NCBI GenBank assembly: GCA_021788625.1
Contig: JAJYKL010000035.1
Location: forward strand, 1 to 40,382
Reading direction: 5' to 3'
Origin: Chloroflexota bacterium
GTDB lineage: Bacteria; Chloroflexota; Anaerolineae; J036; Brachytrichaceae
DNA length: 40,382 bases
Under the pieces are notes generated by a model. That model was given only the letters and a program-made list of their open reading frames with translations, made no database searches and was not told the origin of the DNA. How positions within the stretch are numbered: the first letter of the stretch is position 1; the number at the start of each line of letters is the position of its first letter. Both the position numbers and the translations under genes were made by a program. This document shows positions 33,557 to 40,382 of this stretch, piece by piece.

Positions 33557-33575
33557 GATTCAGAGACGCAGCAGC

Positions 33576-34610
33576 TCAGGTACCCTCAAGTGCTAACTCA
33601 TGAGAGTCCACAGTGAACAGGAAACGATCCTTAAAGCGACGCAGAACCTTCAGGGTGGGCAGTCCGAATAGCACCAGCATGGCAATGTTACCTACAGCGG
33701 CAAAAGCATCCCAAACAAATGATGTGGCCAGATAGAAAGCTGCGTAGCGCTGCACGCCTTGCACAAACGTCAGGCCTGCCTGCCAGCTTTGCGCCGGATC
33801 ACCGGCCTGGAAAGGCCAAAACCAGAGATTCATAACCGCTCCGTATAGGAACCCCCACCATACACCGTAAACCAGCAAAGGGCCCAATTCCAGCCGCGAC
33901 GCACGGCTGGCTGAAGTCTGTGAGGTAAGTCGTTTCGGTAGCATTCGACTGAGCATGGCCACTACTTGACCGAGCCATCCCGCACTCATGCCCATCCAAC
34001 CTGCGGTGAACATCTGGTATGGCAGCCATGGGCCAACTCCACCGGTGATGATGCCCGAAACCAGTAACGTCAATATCCCCATTAGAAAACCGAAACGCGA
34101 TCCAAAAACGTAACCACACAAGATAATGAGCATGAATACTGGACTGAATCCGCCTGGTCCCCGTACCACTGCTTCGGCCAGACGCAAGGCGCTATTGATC
34201 GCGACCAGGATTCCTAACAAAGCGATGAGCTTGGCGTTCAAAGCCTGACCCTGGGCTTCGACGGCCAATGCAGCCAGGCACAGGCCAATGAGTAAAGCCA
34301 GGACGAGTGGCGAATCGGAGCCATGAGCCATCTGTTGTGACGCGCTCACGGACGCCTGGCTGGATAGAGTGAAAAATGGATAGATAAAAGCAGTGAGGCC
34401 AATGAGAGTCGCGAGAGCATAGATACTTACACTCAACGCGCGCTGAAGTGCGTTGCGGCTTGCGCTGGACGATCCACCATGGACTTTCTGGCTCGCCCGC
34501 TTGGAAAGCTTAACAAGGTCAGGTTGTGACGTATCCCCTGGTGCAATGCCTACCTTACCTTGGCCCGCGGGTGAGAGGATGCGACGGACCGGAACTTCAT
34601 TAGTTGTCAT
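33576..34610 (-). CDS. ECF transporter substrate-binding (S) component, probably cobalamin
   Basis: A 344-aa membrane protein. The first about 55 residues are a polar cytoplasmic extension; about 7-8 hydrophobic segments follow. GGFSPVFMLIILCGYVFGSRFG (about residues 151-172) and TGGVGPWLPYQM (about 186-197) are typical of ECF S components of the CbrT/QueT-like type. Substrate is inferred as vitamin B12 from the operon: an upstream cobalamin riboswitch and transcobalamin-like partner proteins. The ATG overlaps the upstream stop in an ATGA, so translation is coupled. Confidence 0.82.
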   Translation of the reverse strand: MTTNEVPVRRILSPAGQGKVGIAPGDTSQPDLVKLSKRASQKVHGGSSSASRNALQRALSVSIYALATLIGLTAFIYPFFTLSSQASVSASQQMAHGSDSPLVLALLIGLCLAALAVEAQGQALNAKLIALLGILVAINSALRLAEAVVRGPGGFSPVFMLIILCGYVFGSRFGFLMGILTLLVSGIITGGVGPWLPYQMFTAGWMGMSAGWLGQVVAMLSRMLPKRLTSQTSASRASRLELGPLLVYGVWWGFLYGAVMNLWFWPFQAGDPAQSWQAGLTFVQGVQRYAAFYLATSFVWDAFAAVGNIAMLVLFGLPTLKVLRRFKDRFLFTVDSHELALEGT

Positions 34611-35584
34611 GGTTTCGCCTGTCCCGCTCCCCGGCGGGATATGAGAAGAAAAGCCAGCAGACCAACGGCAATGATTCCAAATGCCAGATAACCGAACACG
34701 CCACCGGAGCTCGGTCCGCTCTGGGTCGGATTTTTTAGCGTATCCGTTGCAACAGGTGCCGGCGTTGGCATTCGTATTGGCGTTGAAAACAGAGTGGGGG
34801 TCTGAATGGCAGTGGGCACAGACGTTACGGTGGGTTGCGGTTCAGGTATGGACGTGCTCGACGTCGCGACCTGTGCGATGCCCGTACTCTCAGTCGTTAC
34901 TGATGTACTGGCCAGTAAGGTTGAAGTGGCTGATGGCACTGCATTAATGGCTGTTGTTGTGGCTACAGGCATCGTAGCGGACGTGACGGGCTCTGTTTTG
35001 GTAGCTGGAGCAGCCGGTGGCGGAGGGGCTAACACGGACGGCTTAGCCGTCGGCGTCGCAGGAGCCAGTGTCGACTGGCTGGATGAGCTACCGCATATCT
35101 GCGTAAAAGATAAAAGTGGAGGTGTGATACTGCCACTCGATGCCGATCCGACACCAAACACCCAGCCATTCACTGCACCATTAGTAACCGTCTGCGATCC
35201 GGCGCCCAGTGGCGAATACTTCCAGGCACCGTTTACCAGGTAGTAATAGATCCAGTAAATGCAAGTCTGGGTCAGGTCCTGGCACTGGCAGAAACATTGC
35301 TGCGCAGGGAAATTGCATCCACTGTCGCCTATTTTGCACACCTGCACGCCACCCGACGCGTCCACCAGGAGGGGTAAGCCAGAACGACGTAACAGGTCGT
35401 AACCGCTAATCTGCGATTCGCTAAATGTAATACAACGTGTTACGACACTGCCGTCTTTCATCTTAACCACCAGGCCTGCCCGGTTCGTCGCCTGTGCACC
35501 CGAGATACGGATCAGCGCTGCCAGGTTTATGATCAAGGCTGTGACTAGTGCGATAACAGCAAACACATACCGACTTCCCCGCAT
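34607..35584 (-). CDS. Membrane-anchored DUF4430-like (transcobalamin C-terminal-type) protein
   Basis: A 325-aa exported protein. The signal or anchor is RYVFAVIALVTALIINLAALI near the N-terminus. The domain from about residue 35 to 160 (GLVVKMKDGSVVTRCITF, GYDLLRRSGL, YWIYYYLVNGAWKYSPLGAG and NGAVNGWVFG) matches DUF4430, the beta domain of transcobalamin and intrinsic factor; it also has a cysteine cluster CFCQCQ. A Pro/Thr/Ser-rich stalk of about 120 residues and a C-terminal helix (YLAFGIIAVGLLAFLLI) with RR anchor it. Start: ATG 35584 is chosen; a TTG at 35611 is possible. It would present B12 to the ECF S component whose gene it overlaps. Confidence 0.82.
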   Translation of the reverse strand: MRGSRYVFAVIALVTALIINLAALIRISGAQATNRAGLVVKMKDGSVVTRCITFSESQISGYDLLRRSGLPLLVDASGGVQVCKIGDSGCNFPAQQCFCQCQDLTQTCIYWIYYYLVNGAWKYSPLGAGSQTVTNGAVNGWVFGVGSASSGSITPPLLSFTQICGSSSSQSTLAPATPTAKPSVLAPPPPAAPATKTEPVTSATMPVATTTAINAVPSATSTLLASTSVTTESTGIAQVATSSTSIPEPQPTVTSVPTAIQTPTLFSTPIRMPTPAPVATDTLKNPTQSGPSSGGVFGYLAFGIIAVGLLAFLLISRRGAGQAKP

Positions 35585-35628
35585 GGTTTGGGAGGGGGAA
35601 ACCTTTATCAAGGTCTCCCCAGCATTCC

Positions 35629-36600
35629 TTACTTCCCTGAAACAGTAACGCGGTAAAGCGCCTGAATAGCGCCAATAGTTGCCAGCGTGTTATCACCAGG
35701 CATAGTGGCCTGATAAGCGAAGGCACCGCTGGGTTGTTGAAGGATGATGATCGCGCTGAGCGGATTGCCACCCGGGGCTGCCCAAGCTTCAGGTTGAGTC
35801 CCACCGGCAATGATGGCCTGGGCTACCAACGCAGTGGAGTTGGCGTTTGAATCGGTGCCATATTGCGAAGGCGACTGGTATGGAAAACCACCATCGTTAT
35901 TTTGGAGACTGTGTAGATAACCCATACCTCGTCCTGCCGTTCCAGTCGCAGCAGGCCGGCCTACCGCAATGAGTGCCTGAACTGCCATTGCCGTCGTATC
36001 GACGTCAGGTTCACCGCTGCCCATAAATGACCAACCTCCAGCAGGTGACTGCAGAGATTCCAGAGTTGTAATGGCTTTCGTGGGAACGGTATCACCGTTG
36101 GTCGCCAGCGCGAGGATTGACTCAGCGTGCACGAATACATTGTCGCCAAAGATGCCGGTCTTGCTGTTATAACCAGCCATTATTTGATTTGGGACGTTTT
36201 CCCCACCGAATTGAGCAGGATTCAACCCCGCTGCCTTGACGGCGATCGCTATCTTGGCATATTCGCCTGTGTTGAGCTTGGCAGACGAGAATTGTGCCTT
36301 CAGGTAATCCAGTGGCGAGAGGCCGGCTGCGTTCTTCACGCTCTCAACCGGCAGGCCGGCGGCCACAAACGCTACCACTGCATCCGCTGTGGCGCCGACA
36401 TCGCTGCCTTTCGAGAACCCACTGCTAAAGCCACCATCTGCCTCCTGTTTCGTCGCAAGCCATTTCGCGGCTCGCGCCCCCGAATCGGTGACGATATCCG
36501 CGCTTGCGGATGCTGGTGGCGCTACGGCTGCACAGATAACCGTTAAGGCAACAACGGCCGGGGCGACCAGCGACCGAATGAAAATCGACTTAAGTTTCAT
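35629..36600 (-). CDS. Secreted prenyltransferase/squalene-oxidase-repeat protein (intrinsic-factor-like alpha domain)
   Basis: A 323-aa secreted protein. The N-terminal signal peptide (KLKSIFIRSLVAPAVVALTV to about ASASA, residue 33) is followed by an alpha/alpha barrel of repeats: WLATKQEADGGFSSG, then SLQSPAGGWSFMGSGEPDVD, SLQNNDGGFPYQ and ILQQPSGAFAYQ, each followed by a TA/NSTA-AVQAL helix. Transcobalamin and intrinsic factor use the same barrel for B12; it is unlike a catalytic prenyltransferase because of its secretion and short length. AGGAG lies 9 nt before the ATG. It is the first gene of the operon, downstream of a cobalamin riboswitch and 17-45 nt from the DUF4430-like gene. Confidence 0.85.
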   Translation of the reverse strand: MKLKSIFIRSLVAPAVVALTVICAAVAPPASASADIVTDSGARAAKWLATKQEADGGFSSGFSKGSDVGATADAVVAFVAAGLPVESVKNAAGLSPLDYLKAQFSSAKLNTGEYAKIAIAVKAAGLNPAQFGGENVPNQIMAGYNSKTGIFGDNVFVHAESILALATNGDTVPTKAITTLESLQSPAGGWSFMGSGEPDVDTTAMAVQALIAVGRPAATGTAGRGMGYLHSLQNNDGGFPYQSPSQYGTDSNANSTALVAQAIIAGGTQPEAWAAPGGNPLSAIIILQQPSGAFAYQATMPGDNTLATIGAIQALYRVTVSGK

Positions 36601-36650
36601 TGCTGATATCTCCTGATAACCGCTAACACACTACGATTTGGTATGGTCGG

Positions 36651-36689
36651 AAAAACAAAAAACCCGATTTCCTCTGTGGAAGATCGGGT
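36651..36689 (-). terminator. Riboswitch-linked transcription terminator
   Basis: On the minus strand ACCCGATCTTCC (36689-36678) pairs with GGAAATCGGGT (36672-36662) around a short ACAGA loop, followed by TTTTTTGTTTTT. It lies between the cobalamin aptamer and the first gene, so it can end transcription when B12 is bound. Confidence 0.85.
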
Positions 36690-36799
36690 AGAAATAACTC
36701 GTAAAATCGAAGCCTATTGCAGGGTGCCTTTTGACTGGAACCCTAAGGCGCACGAATCATGTTCTCCCCCCTTGCATCGAGAAGGTGTGAACGAATTTG

Positions 36800-36990
36800 T
36801 TGAGGTAGGCGTCCTGACTCGTGGGTGAACCTGACATAGGTAATGTCACCCACTTACAGTTGCGGCACAGTGCTGGACTCCATACTTGTTGACAAAAGTA
36901 TGTCACCAGCTTCCACCTTTATGCCCTGGCATCCGGGCTGAAAAATCCTCAAAGTGAGGACTTCGGGTCACCTCAACATTATTCTATTTT
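36800..36990 (-). promoter_or_regulatory. Cobalamin (B12) riboswitch
   Basis: On the minus strand, CCGCAACTGTAAGTGGG (36865-36849) is the highly conserved aptamer core, and GAGTCAGGACGCCTACC (36820-36804) is the B12 box. Further upstream AAAGGTGGAAGCTGGTG matches the A/G-rich conserved region, and an extended arm pairs CATACTT with AAGTATG between CTGG and CCAG. Spacing to the downstream terminator supports transcriptional control of the four-gene operon. B12 would switch it off. Confidence 0.92.
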
Positions 36991-37003
36991 TAAGGTGAAG
37001 ATG

Positions 37004-37031
37004 ATTATAACCATTACATATGGCGTGTCAA
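37004..37031 (-). promoter_or_regulatory. Promoter of the cobalamin uptake operon
   Basis: On the minus strand TTGACA (37031-37026), 16-bp spacer, TATAAT (37009-37004), both perfect consensus hexamers. Transcription would begin near 36997, just ahead of the riboswitch. Confidence 0.85.
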
Positions 37032-37144
37032 CAACACGTCACCCACCTACCAAATCCCAAGCCTTGACTAGTTACCGCGAAACCAGAAAATAAACGTTAT
37101 GTGTTGGCCATCATTCCGTAAGGTGATGCGCATGCCCACTGATT

Positions 37145-38740
37145 TCATTTATTCACACTTCCCCAACCACCGCCTCCTGGTGTGCGGATACTCAGAACAT
37201 CTCCCGCTGCAAGCTGAATAGTGCCCTTGGCTGGCAATGAGTACTCAACACCGTCATGGATTAGAACATTAGCACCGCTGGCACCGGATCTGCCTCCAGC
37301 TAATCCATAAGGTTGCGACTGCCGGCGTTCAGTAAGCAGACTGACTTGAGCGCTGGTCAGTACCTGAACATCACGTTGAATGCCGTCGCCACCTGAATGA
37401 AAACCCGCACCGCCAGAACCAGCCCGGATCTCATACCGGTGAACCTGTAACGGATAGGCATACTCCAATGCCTCTATGGGAGTATTCAGAGTATTGGTCA
37501 TATGGCTGTGTATTGCCGAGGGGCCATCGCTATCGGGACGAGCGCCCATTCCTCCGCCAATAGTCTCATAGTAGGTAAAAGGTACAGCACGTTCCTCATC
37601 AAAACCGCCGATTGTTACGTTATTCATGGTACCCTGACTGGCTGCGGGCACCAATGCGGGCAATGCACCTGCCAATGCTCCGAATAACGCATCCACAATG
37701 CGTTGCGATGTTTCCACATTTCCACCAGCCACTGGCGCAGGTCTTTTTGCGTTGACAATGGTACCTGCTGGCGCAATGATGCGGATAGGCCTCAGGCAAC
37801 CAGAATTGTTGGGCACGTCCAACCCGACCAGGCTGCGAAACACATAGGAAACCGCTGATAGGGTAATCGCATAGACAGCGTTCACACTTCCCTGCTGCTG
37901 GGGTGCAGAACCGCTGAAATCAACTGTAACTGTGTCGCCAGCAATATCTATAGCCACGATGATGGGTATGTGCTCATGACCAAGGCCGTCATCATCTAAA
38001 TAGTCGGTATATCGATAGACTCCGTCAGGTATGCTGAGAATTAGTTGACGCACCATACGTTCTGTATAGTCCTGCAACGCCTGTCCATAGGCCTGCACCT
38101 CTGTGACACCATAACGACTCGTCATATCCTGCAAGCGATATATACCCCGTTGATTAGCAGACATCTGTGCGTATAGATCGCCCATCCGCTCCTGAGGCGT
38201 CCGGACATTGGCGAGAATTAAGTCCAGCACATCCTGGTTGACCCTCTCACCCGTAACCAGCTTTATCGGAGGGATCACCAGACCTTCCTGGAATATTTCG
38301 CTTGCAACGGACATTGATCCGGGCATCATGCCACCCACATCGGCATGATGGGCACGGTTGGCAACATAAGCAAACGGTATCTTTTCCTCGTCAGGCAGGA
38401 ACACCGGAGCTATCAAAGTGATGTCCGGCAAATGCGTGCCGCCCTGGTATGGATCATTTAGCGCGATCATGTCACCAGGGCCTAGGTATTCCGGAGCTGA
38501 ATAGTGGTGCAGCGCTTCAGCAACACTCAGGGGCATGGAACCCAGGTGGACGGGTATGTGTGCCGCTTGCGAGATCATCTCGCCTTGTGCATTGAAGAGG
38601 GCGCACGAGAAGTCCCGTCGTTCCTTGATATTGGGACTGTAGGCTACCTTGCGCAATACCACCCCCATCTCTTCTGCAATGGAAGCAAACAGGTGCTTGT
38701 ATATCTCCAACCTGATTGGGTCAAATGTTTGTGCTGTCAT
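37145..38740 (-). CDS. hyuB: Hydantoinase B / 5-oxoprolinase beta-type subunit
   Basis: A 531-aa HyuB-family subunit. FDPIRLEIYKHLFASIAEEMGVVLRKVAYSPNIKERRDFSCALFN is the usual N-terminal block; GDMIALNDPYQGGTHLPDITLI (about residues 92-113) and the C-terminal GGGMGARPDSDGPSAIHSHMTNT and EIRAGSGGAGFHSGGDGIQRD are hallmark motifs. With HyuA it makes an ATP-dependent amidohydrolase for cyclic imides or lactams (hydantoins, 5-oxoproline) or an acetone-carboxylase-type relative; the substrate is not decided by sequence. It lies 62 nt downstream of hyuA and ends the operon. Confidence 0.93.
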   Translation of the reverse strand: MTAQTFDPIRLEIYKHLFASIAEEMGVVLRKVAYSPNIKERRDFSCALFNAQGEMISQAAHIPVHLGSMPLSVAEALHHYSAPEYLGPGDMIALNDPYQGGTHLPDITLIAPVFLPDEEKIPFAYVANRAHHADVGGMMPGSMSVASEIFQEGLVIPPIKLVTGERVNQDVLDLILANVRTPQERMGDLYAQMSANQRGIYRLQDMTSRYGVTEVQAYGQALQDYTERMVRQLILSIPDGVYRYTDYLDDDGLGHEHIPIIVAIDIAGDTVTVDFSGSAPQQQGSVNAVYAITLSAVSYVFRSLVGLDVPNNSGCLRPIRIIAPAGTIVNAKRPAPVAGGNVETSQRIVDALFGALAGALPALVPAASQGTMNNVTIGGFDEERAVPFTYYETIGGGMGARPDSDGPSAIHSHMTNTLNTPIEALEYAYPLQVHRYEIRAGSGGAGFHSGGDGIQRDVQVLTSAQVSLLTERRQSQPYGLAGGRSGASGANVLIHDGVEYSLPAKGTIQLAAGDVLSIRTPGGGGWGSVNK

Positions 38741-38802
38741 ATGGGATCGACTGTACAGGCGTCAAAGCCAGGTTGTCTGGTACTCCTGGCGAGTTGTAGA
38801 CT

Positions 38803-40382
38803 TCAGCCCACCTGAATAACCAGGTTCTGGTATCCATCTACTCTGGCGACATCGAGTTTGTCGAGAAGTATCGTGGTGTCATCACGCACGATGATAGCCG
38901 GCCCCACGATCTGGTTTCCAGGTCGCAGGTTATTTGCCAGGTAAAAAGGCATTTTGCACGGGGTTTGAAGCATAACCATGCGGTATTCCAGTAAAGCATG
39001 AGATGGATCAGGTCCCTCCAGTGAGGCCTGTTTGAGAGAAGGAGCGCGTACGCGGCCTATTACACGCAAGCGCAGGTTCACGATCTCGACCGGTGAGTCT
39101 GGACGAGCGTATCCATAAGCCTTCTCATGTGCTGAGTGGAACGAGTTAACGAAATCTGCACTGAAAGGGACGCTCAACTCGTAGGATTGACCACGATAAC
39201 GCATATCGAGTGTTCGTTCCAGGGTTATATCGTCGCGAGCTATGGATTCCTCAGCTACCTCGTTGATCCCTCGGCTGACAAGCTGGTCAAAGTGTTCTGA
39301 CAGAATGGCGAAGTTACCATCAGCCAGCAGCATCATCGTCTGCGAGTAATCCTTGACCACATCGGCAATTAGCATGCCGAATGCTGAAAGTGTTGCAGCT
39401 AATGGAGATACCAGTACGCGTGGCATGCCTAATCGCCGCGCCAACTCGACGGCGTGCAACCCCCCGGCTCCACCGAATGACACCAGCATGAAATCACGGG
39501 GATCGTATCCGCGCTCAACAGAGATAACGCGCAGCGCGCGCTCCATATGCGCGTTGACGATTTCCACTACACCGCGGGCAGTCTCACTGGCGCTCAGGTT
39601 GATTGATTGGCCCAGGACTTTCATAGCGTGCTGTGCGCGGTCAGCGTCGAGCTGCACCTGACCGCCCAGGAAGTAATCCACTGGCAAGCGACCGAGTACG
39701 ACGTTGGCATCGGTCACCGTGGGCAACTCACTCCGCCCGTAGCAGGAAGGGCCGGGGTCAGCACCGGCGCTCTGGGGTCCTACCCGCAGCGCGCCACCCA
39801 GGTCTGTATAGGCTATTGAGCCTCCACCCGCACCCACCGTGTGAATGTCAATGATTGGAATATGGATGGGGTAACCACCCACGCTGGCCTCGGTTGTTGT
39901 CTTTACCTTATCCACGCAGAGCGAGACATCGGTGGAGGTGCCCCCCATGTCGAATGTGACTATTCTCACCGCATCGCGCAGGGACTCAGGTTCAGAACCC
40001 TGTGGAGAAGACAGCTTCTCCGGAAATCCAAGCGCCAGACGTGCGACCTGCAGAGCGCCCACCACACCTCCCGCAGGGCCTGACACGATACAGCGCACGC
40101 CAGCGCGGCGCGCCTCCTGGGTACGGATGCTGCCGCCATTTGACTGCATGATGCGTAATTCCACATCCGGTTTTGCTCTGGTGCCAGAATGTAATGCCTG
40201 CTCCAGATGCGCGATATAGCGATCCAGAATAGGCGTCACATAGGCATTCGTGACGGTTGTGCTGGTTCGCTCATATTCACGGAACTCCGGTAAAACCTCT
40301 ACGGATGTGGACACAAATAAACCTGCCCGGCGTAGATGATCCGCAATGGTGAGCTCATTAGCGGGATGCAGAAAAGGGGAGA
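38803..40382 (-). CDS. hyuA: Partial hydantoinase A / 5-oxoprolinase alpha-type subunit
   Basis: The C-terminal 526 codons; the N-terminus lies beyond the right edge. The reading frame stays open to the window end, with LHPANELTIADHLRRAGLFV preceding STSVEVLPEFREYERTSTT, as in complete HyuA proteins, so an apparent GTG start at 40314 is only internal. ATPase-fold motifs include VTFDMGGTSTDVSLC and IDIHTVGAGGGSIAY, and VSFGGAGGLHAVELARRLG closes the core. It is the ATP-using subunit paired with HyuB. Confidence 0.93.
   Translation of the reverse strand, partial: SPFLHPANELTIADHLRRAGLFVSTSVEVLPEFREYERTSTTVTNAYVTPILDRYIAHLEQALHSGTRAKPDVELRIMQSNGGSIRTQEARRAGVRCIVSGPAGGVVGALQVARLALGFPEKLSSPQGSEPESLRDAVRIVTFDMGGTSTDVSLCVDKVKTTTEASVGGYPIHIPIIDIHTVGAGGGSIAYTDLGGALRVGPQSAGADPGPSCYGRSELPTVTDANVVLGRLPVDYFLGGQVQLDADRAQHAMKVLGQSINLSASETARGVVEIVNAHMERALRVISVERGYDPRDFMLVSFGGAGGLHAVELARRLGMPRVLVSPLAATLSAFGMLIADVVKDYSQTMMLLADGNFAILSEHFDQLVSRGINEVAEESIARDDITLERTLDMRYRGQSYELSVPFSADFVNSFHSAHEKAYGYARPDSPVEIVNLRLRVIGRVRAPSLKQASLEGPDPSHALLEYRMVMLQTPCKMPFYLANNLRPGNQIVGPAIIVRDDTTILLDKLDVARVDGYQNLVIQVG

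Noticed and set aside
34806-35243. A plus-strand protein of 145 aa opposite the DUF4430-like gene
   Set aside because: It mirrors the Pro/Thr/Ser stalk on the reverse strand, has no ribosome site and no family resemblance.
36643-36828. A 61-aa plus-strand gene
   Set aside because: It overlaps the terminator and the B12 riboswitch, and has no supporting signals.
40312-40314. GTG start for HyuA at 40314
   Set aside because: The frame stays open to the window edge with sequence typical of internal HyuA, so the true start is outside the window.

Overview
The window is about 55% GC and gene-dense. It looks like a chromosomal segment of a Chloroflexota bacterium, possibly Anaerolineae-like. This is an inference from the gene mix: a b6-type cytochrome b with a separate Rieske protein and di-heme cytochrome c, UroD-superfamily proteins, an ECF transporter linked to a transcobalamin-like secreted pair, a tail-anchored low-complexity protein, and a conserved 139-aa protein of a kind I associate with that phylum. 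No rRNA, transposase, phage gene or CRISPR array was seen.

Layout. 1-1493 (minus): an MocA-type oxidoreductase coupled to a partial aminoglycoside-phosphotransferase-like kinase. 1587-1880 (plus): a promoter, two tRNA-Ser genes and a terminator. 1902-5225 (minus): Rieske protein, cytochrome b and cytochrome c, forming a bc-type quinol-oxidising complex. 5567-6397 (minus): uppP. 6437-9722 (plus): an extended SDR, holA, a tail-anchored protein and the 139-aa protein, then tRNA-Arg(TCT) and a terminator. 9929-17444: a heparinase II/III-like lyase, a VOC protein, SixA, AsnS, a zincin-type protease and a GH36 alpha-galactosidase. 17595-21871 (minus): dhaK-dhaL-dhaM, where DhaM is fused to HPr and a full-length Enzyme I. 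22217-25857: M32 carboxypeptidase, a decayed SlyD fragment, a peroxiredoxin-like gene with an in-frame TGA at its first catalytic cysteine, an RluA-type pseudouridine synthase and an OsmC protein. 26008-32507 (plus): a membrane protein, an ATC-hydrolase-family protein, two overlapping UroD-like proteins, a PLP ammonia-lyase and a cyclopropane fatty acid synthase. 32510-37031 (minus): a cobalamin-riboswitch-controlled operon of two secreted proteins plus ECF S and T components. 37145-40382 (minus): hydantoinase/oxoprolinase HyuB and partial HyuA.

Two systems stand out. First, the gene at 23978-24457 is best read as a selenoprotein of 159 residues with a Sec-Pro-Tyr-Cys active site: it has a strong ribosome binding site, uninterrupted family-like sequence on both sides of one TGA, and hairpins just after that TGA. 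Second, the 32.5-37 kb operon appears to encode vitamin B12 capture by a split version of the transcobalamin/intrinsic-factor fold (a secreted alpha-barrel repeat protein plus a membrane-anchored DUF4430-like protein). It feeds an ECF importer and sits behind a cobalamin riboswitch with its own terminator. No ECF ATPase gene lies in the window, so ATPases encoded elsewhere would be needed.

Most genes have clear Shine-Dalgarno sequences. A few instead have a -10-like hexamer 6-7 nt before the start codon, which suggests some leaderless transcripts.
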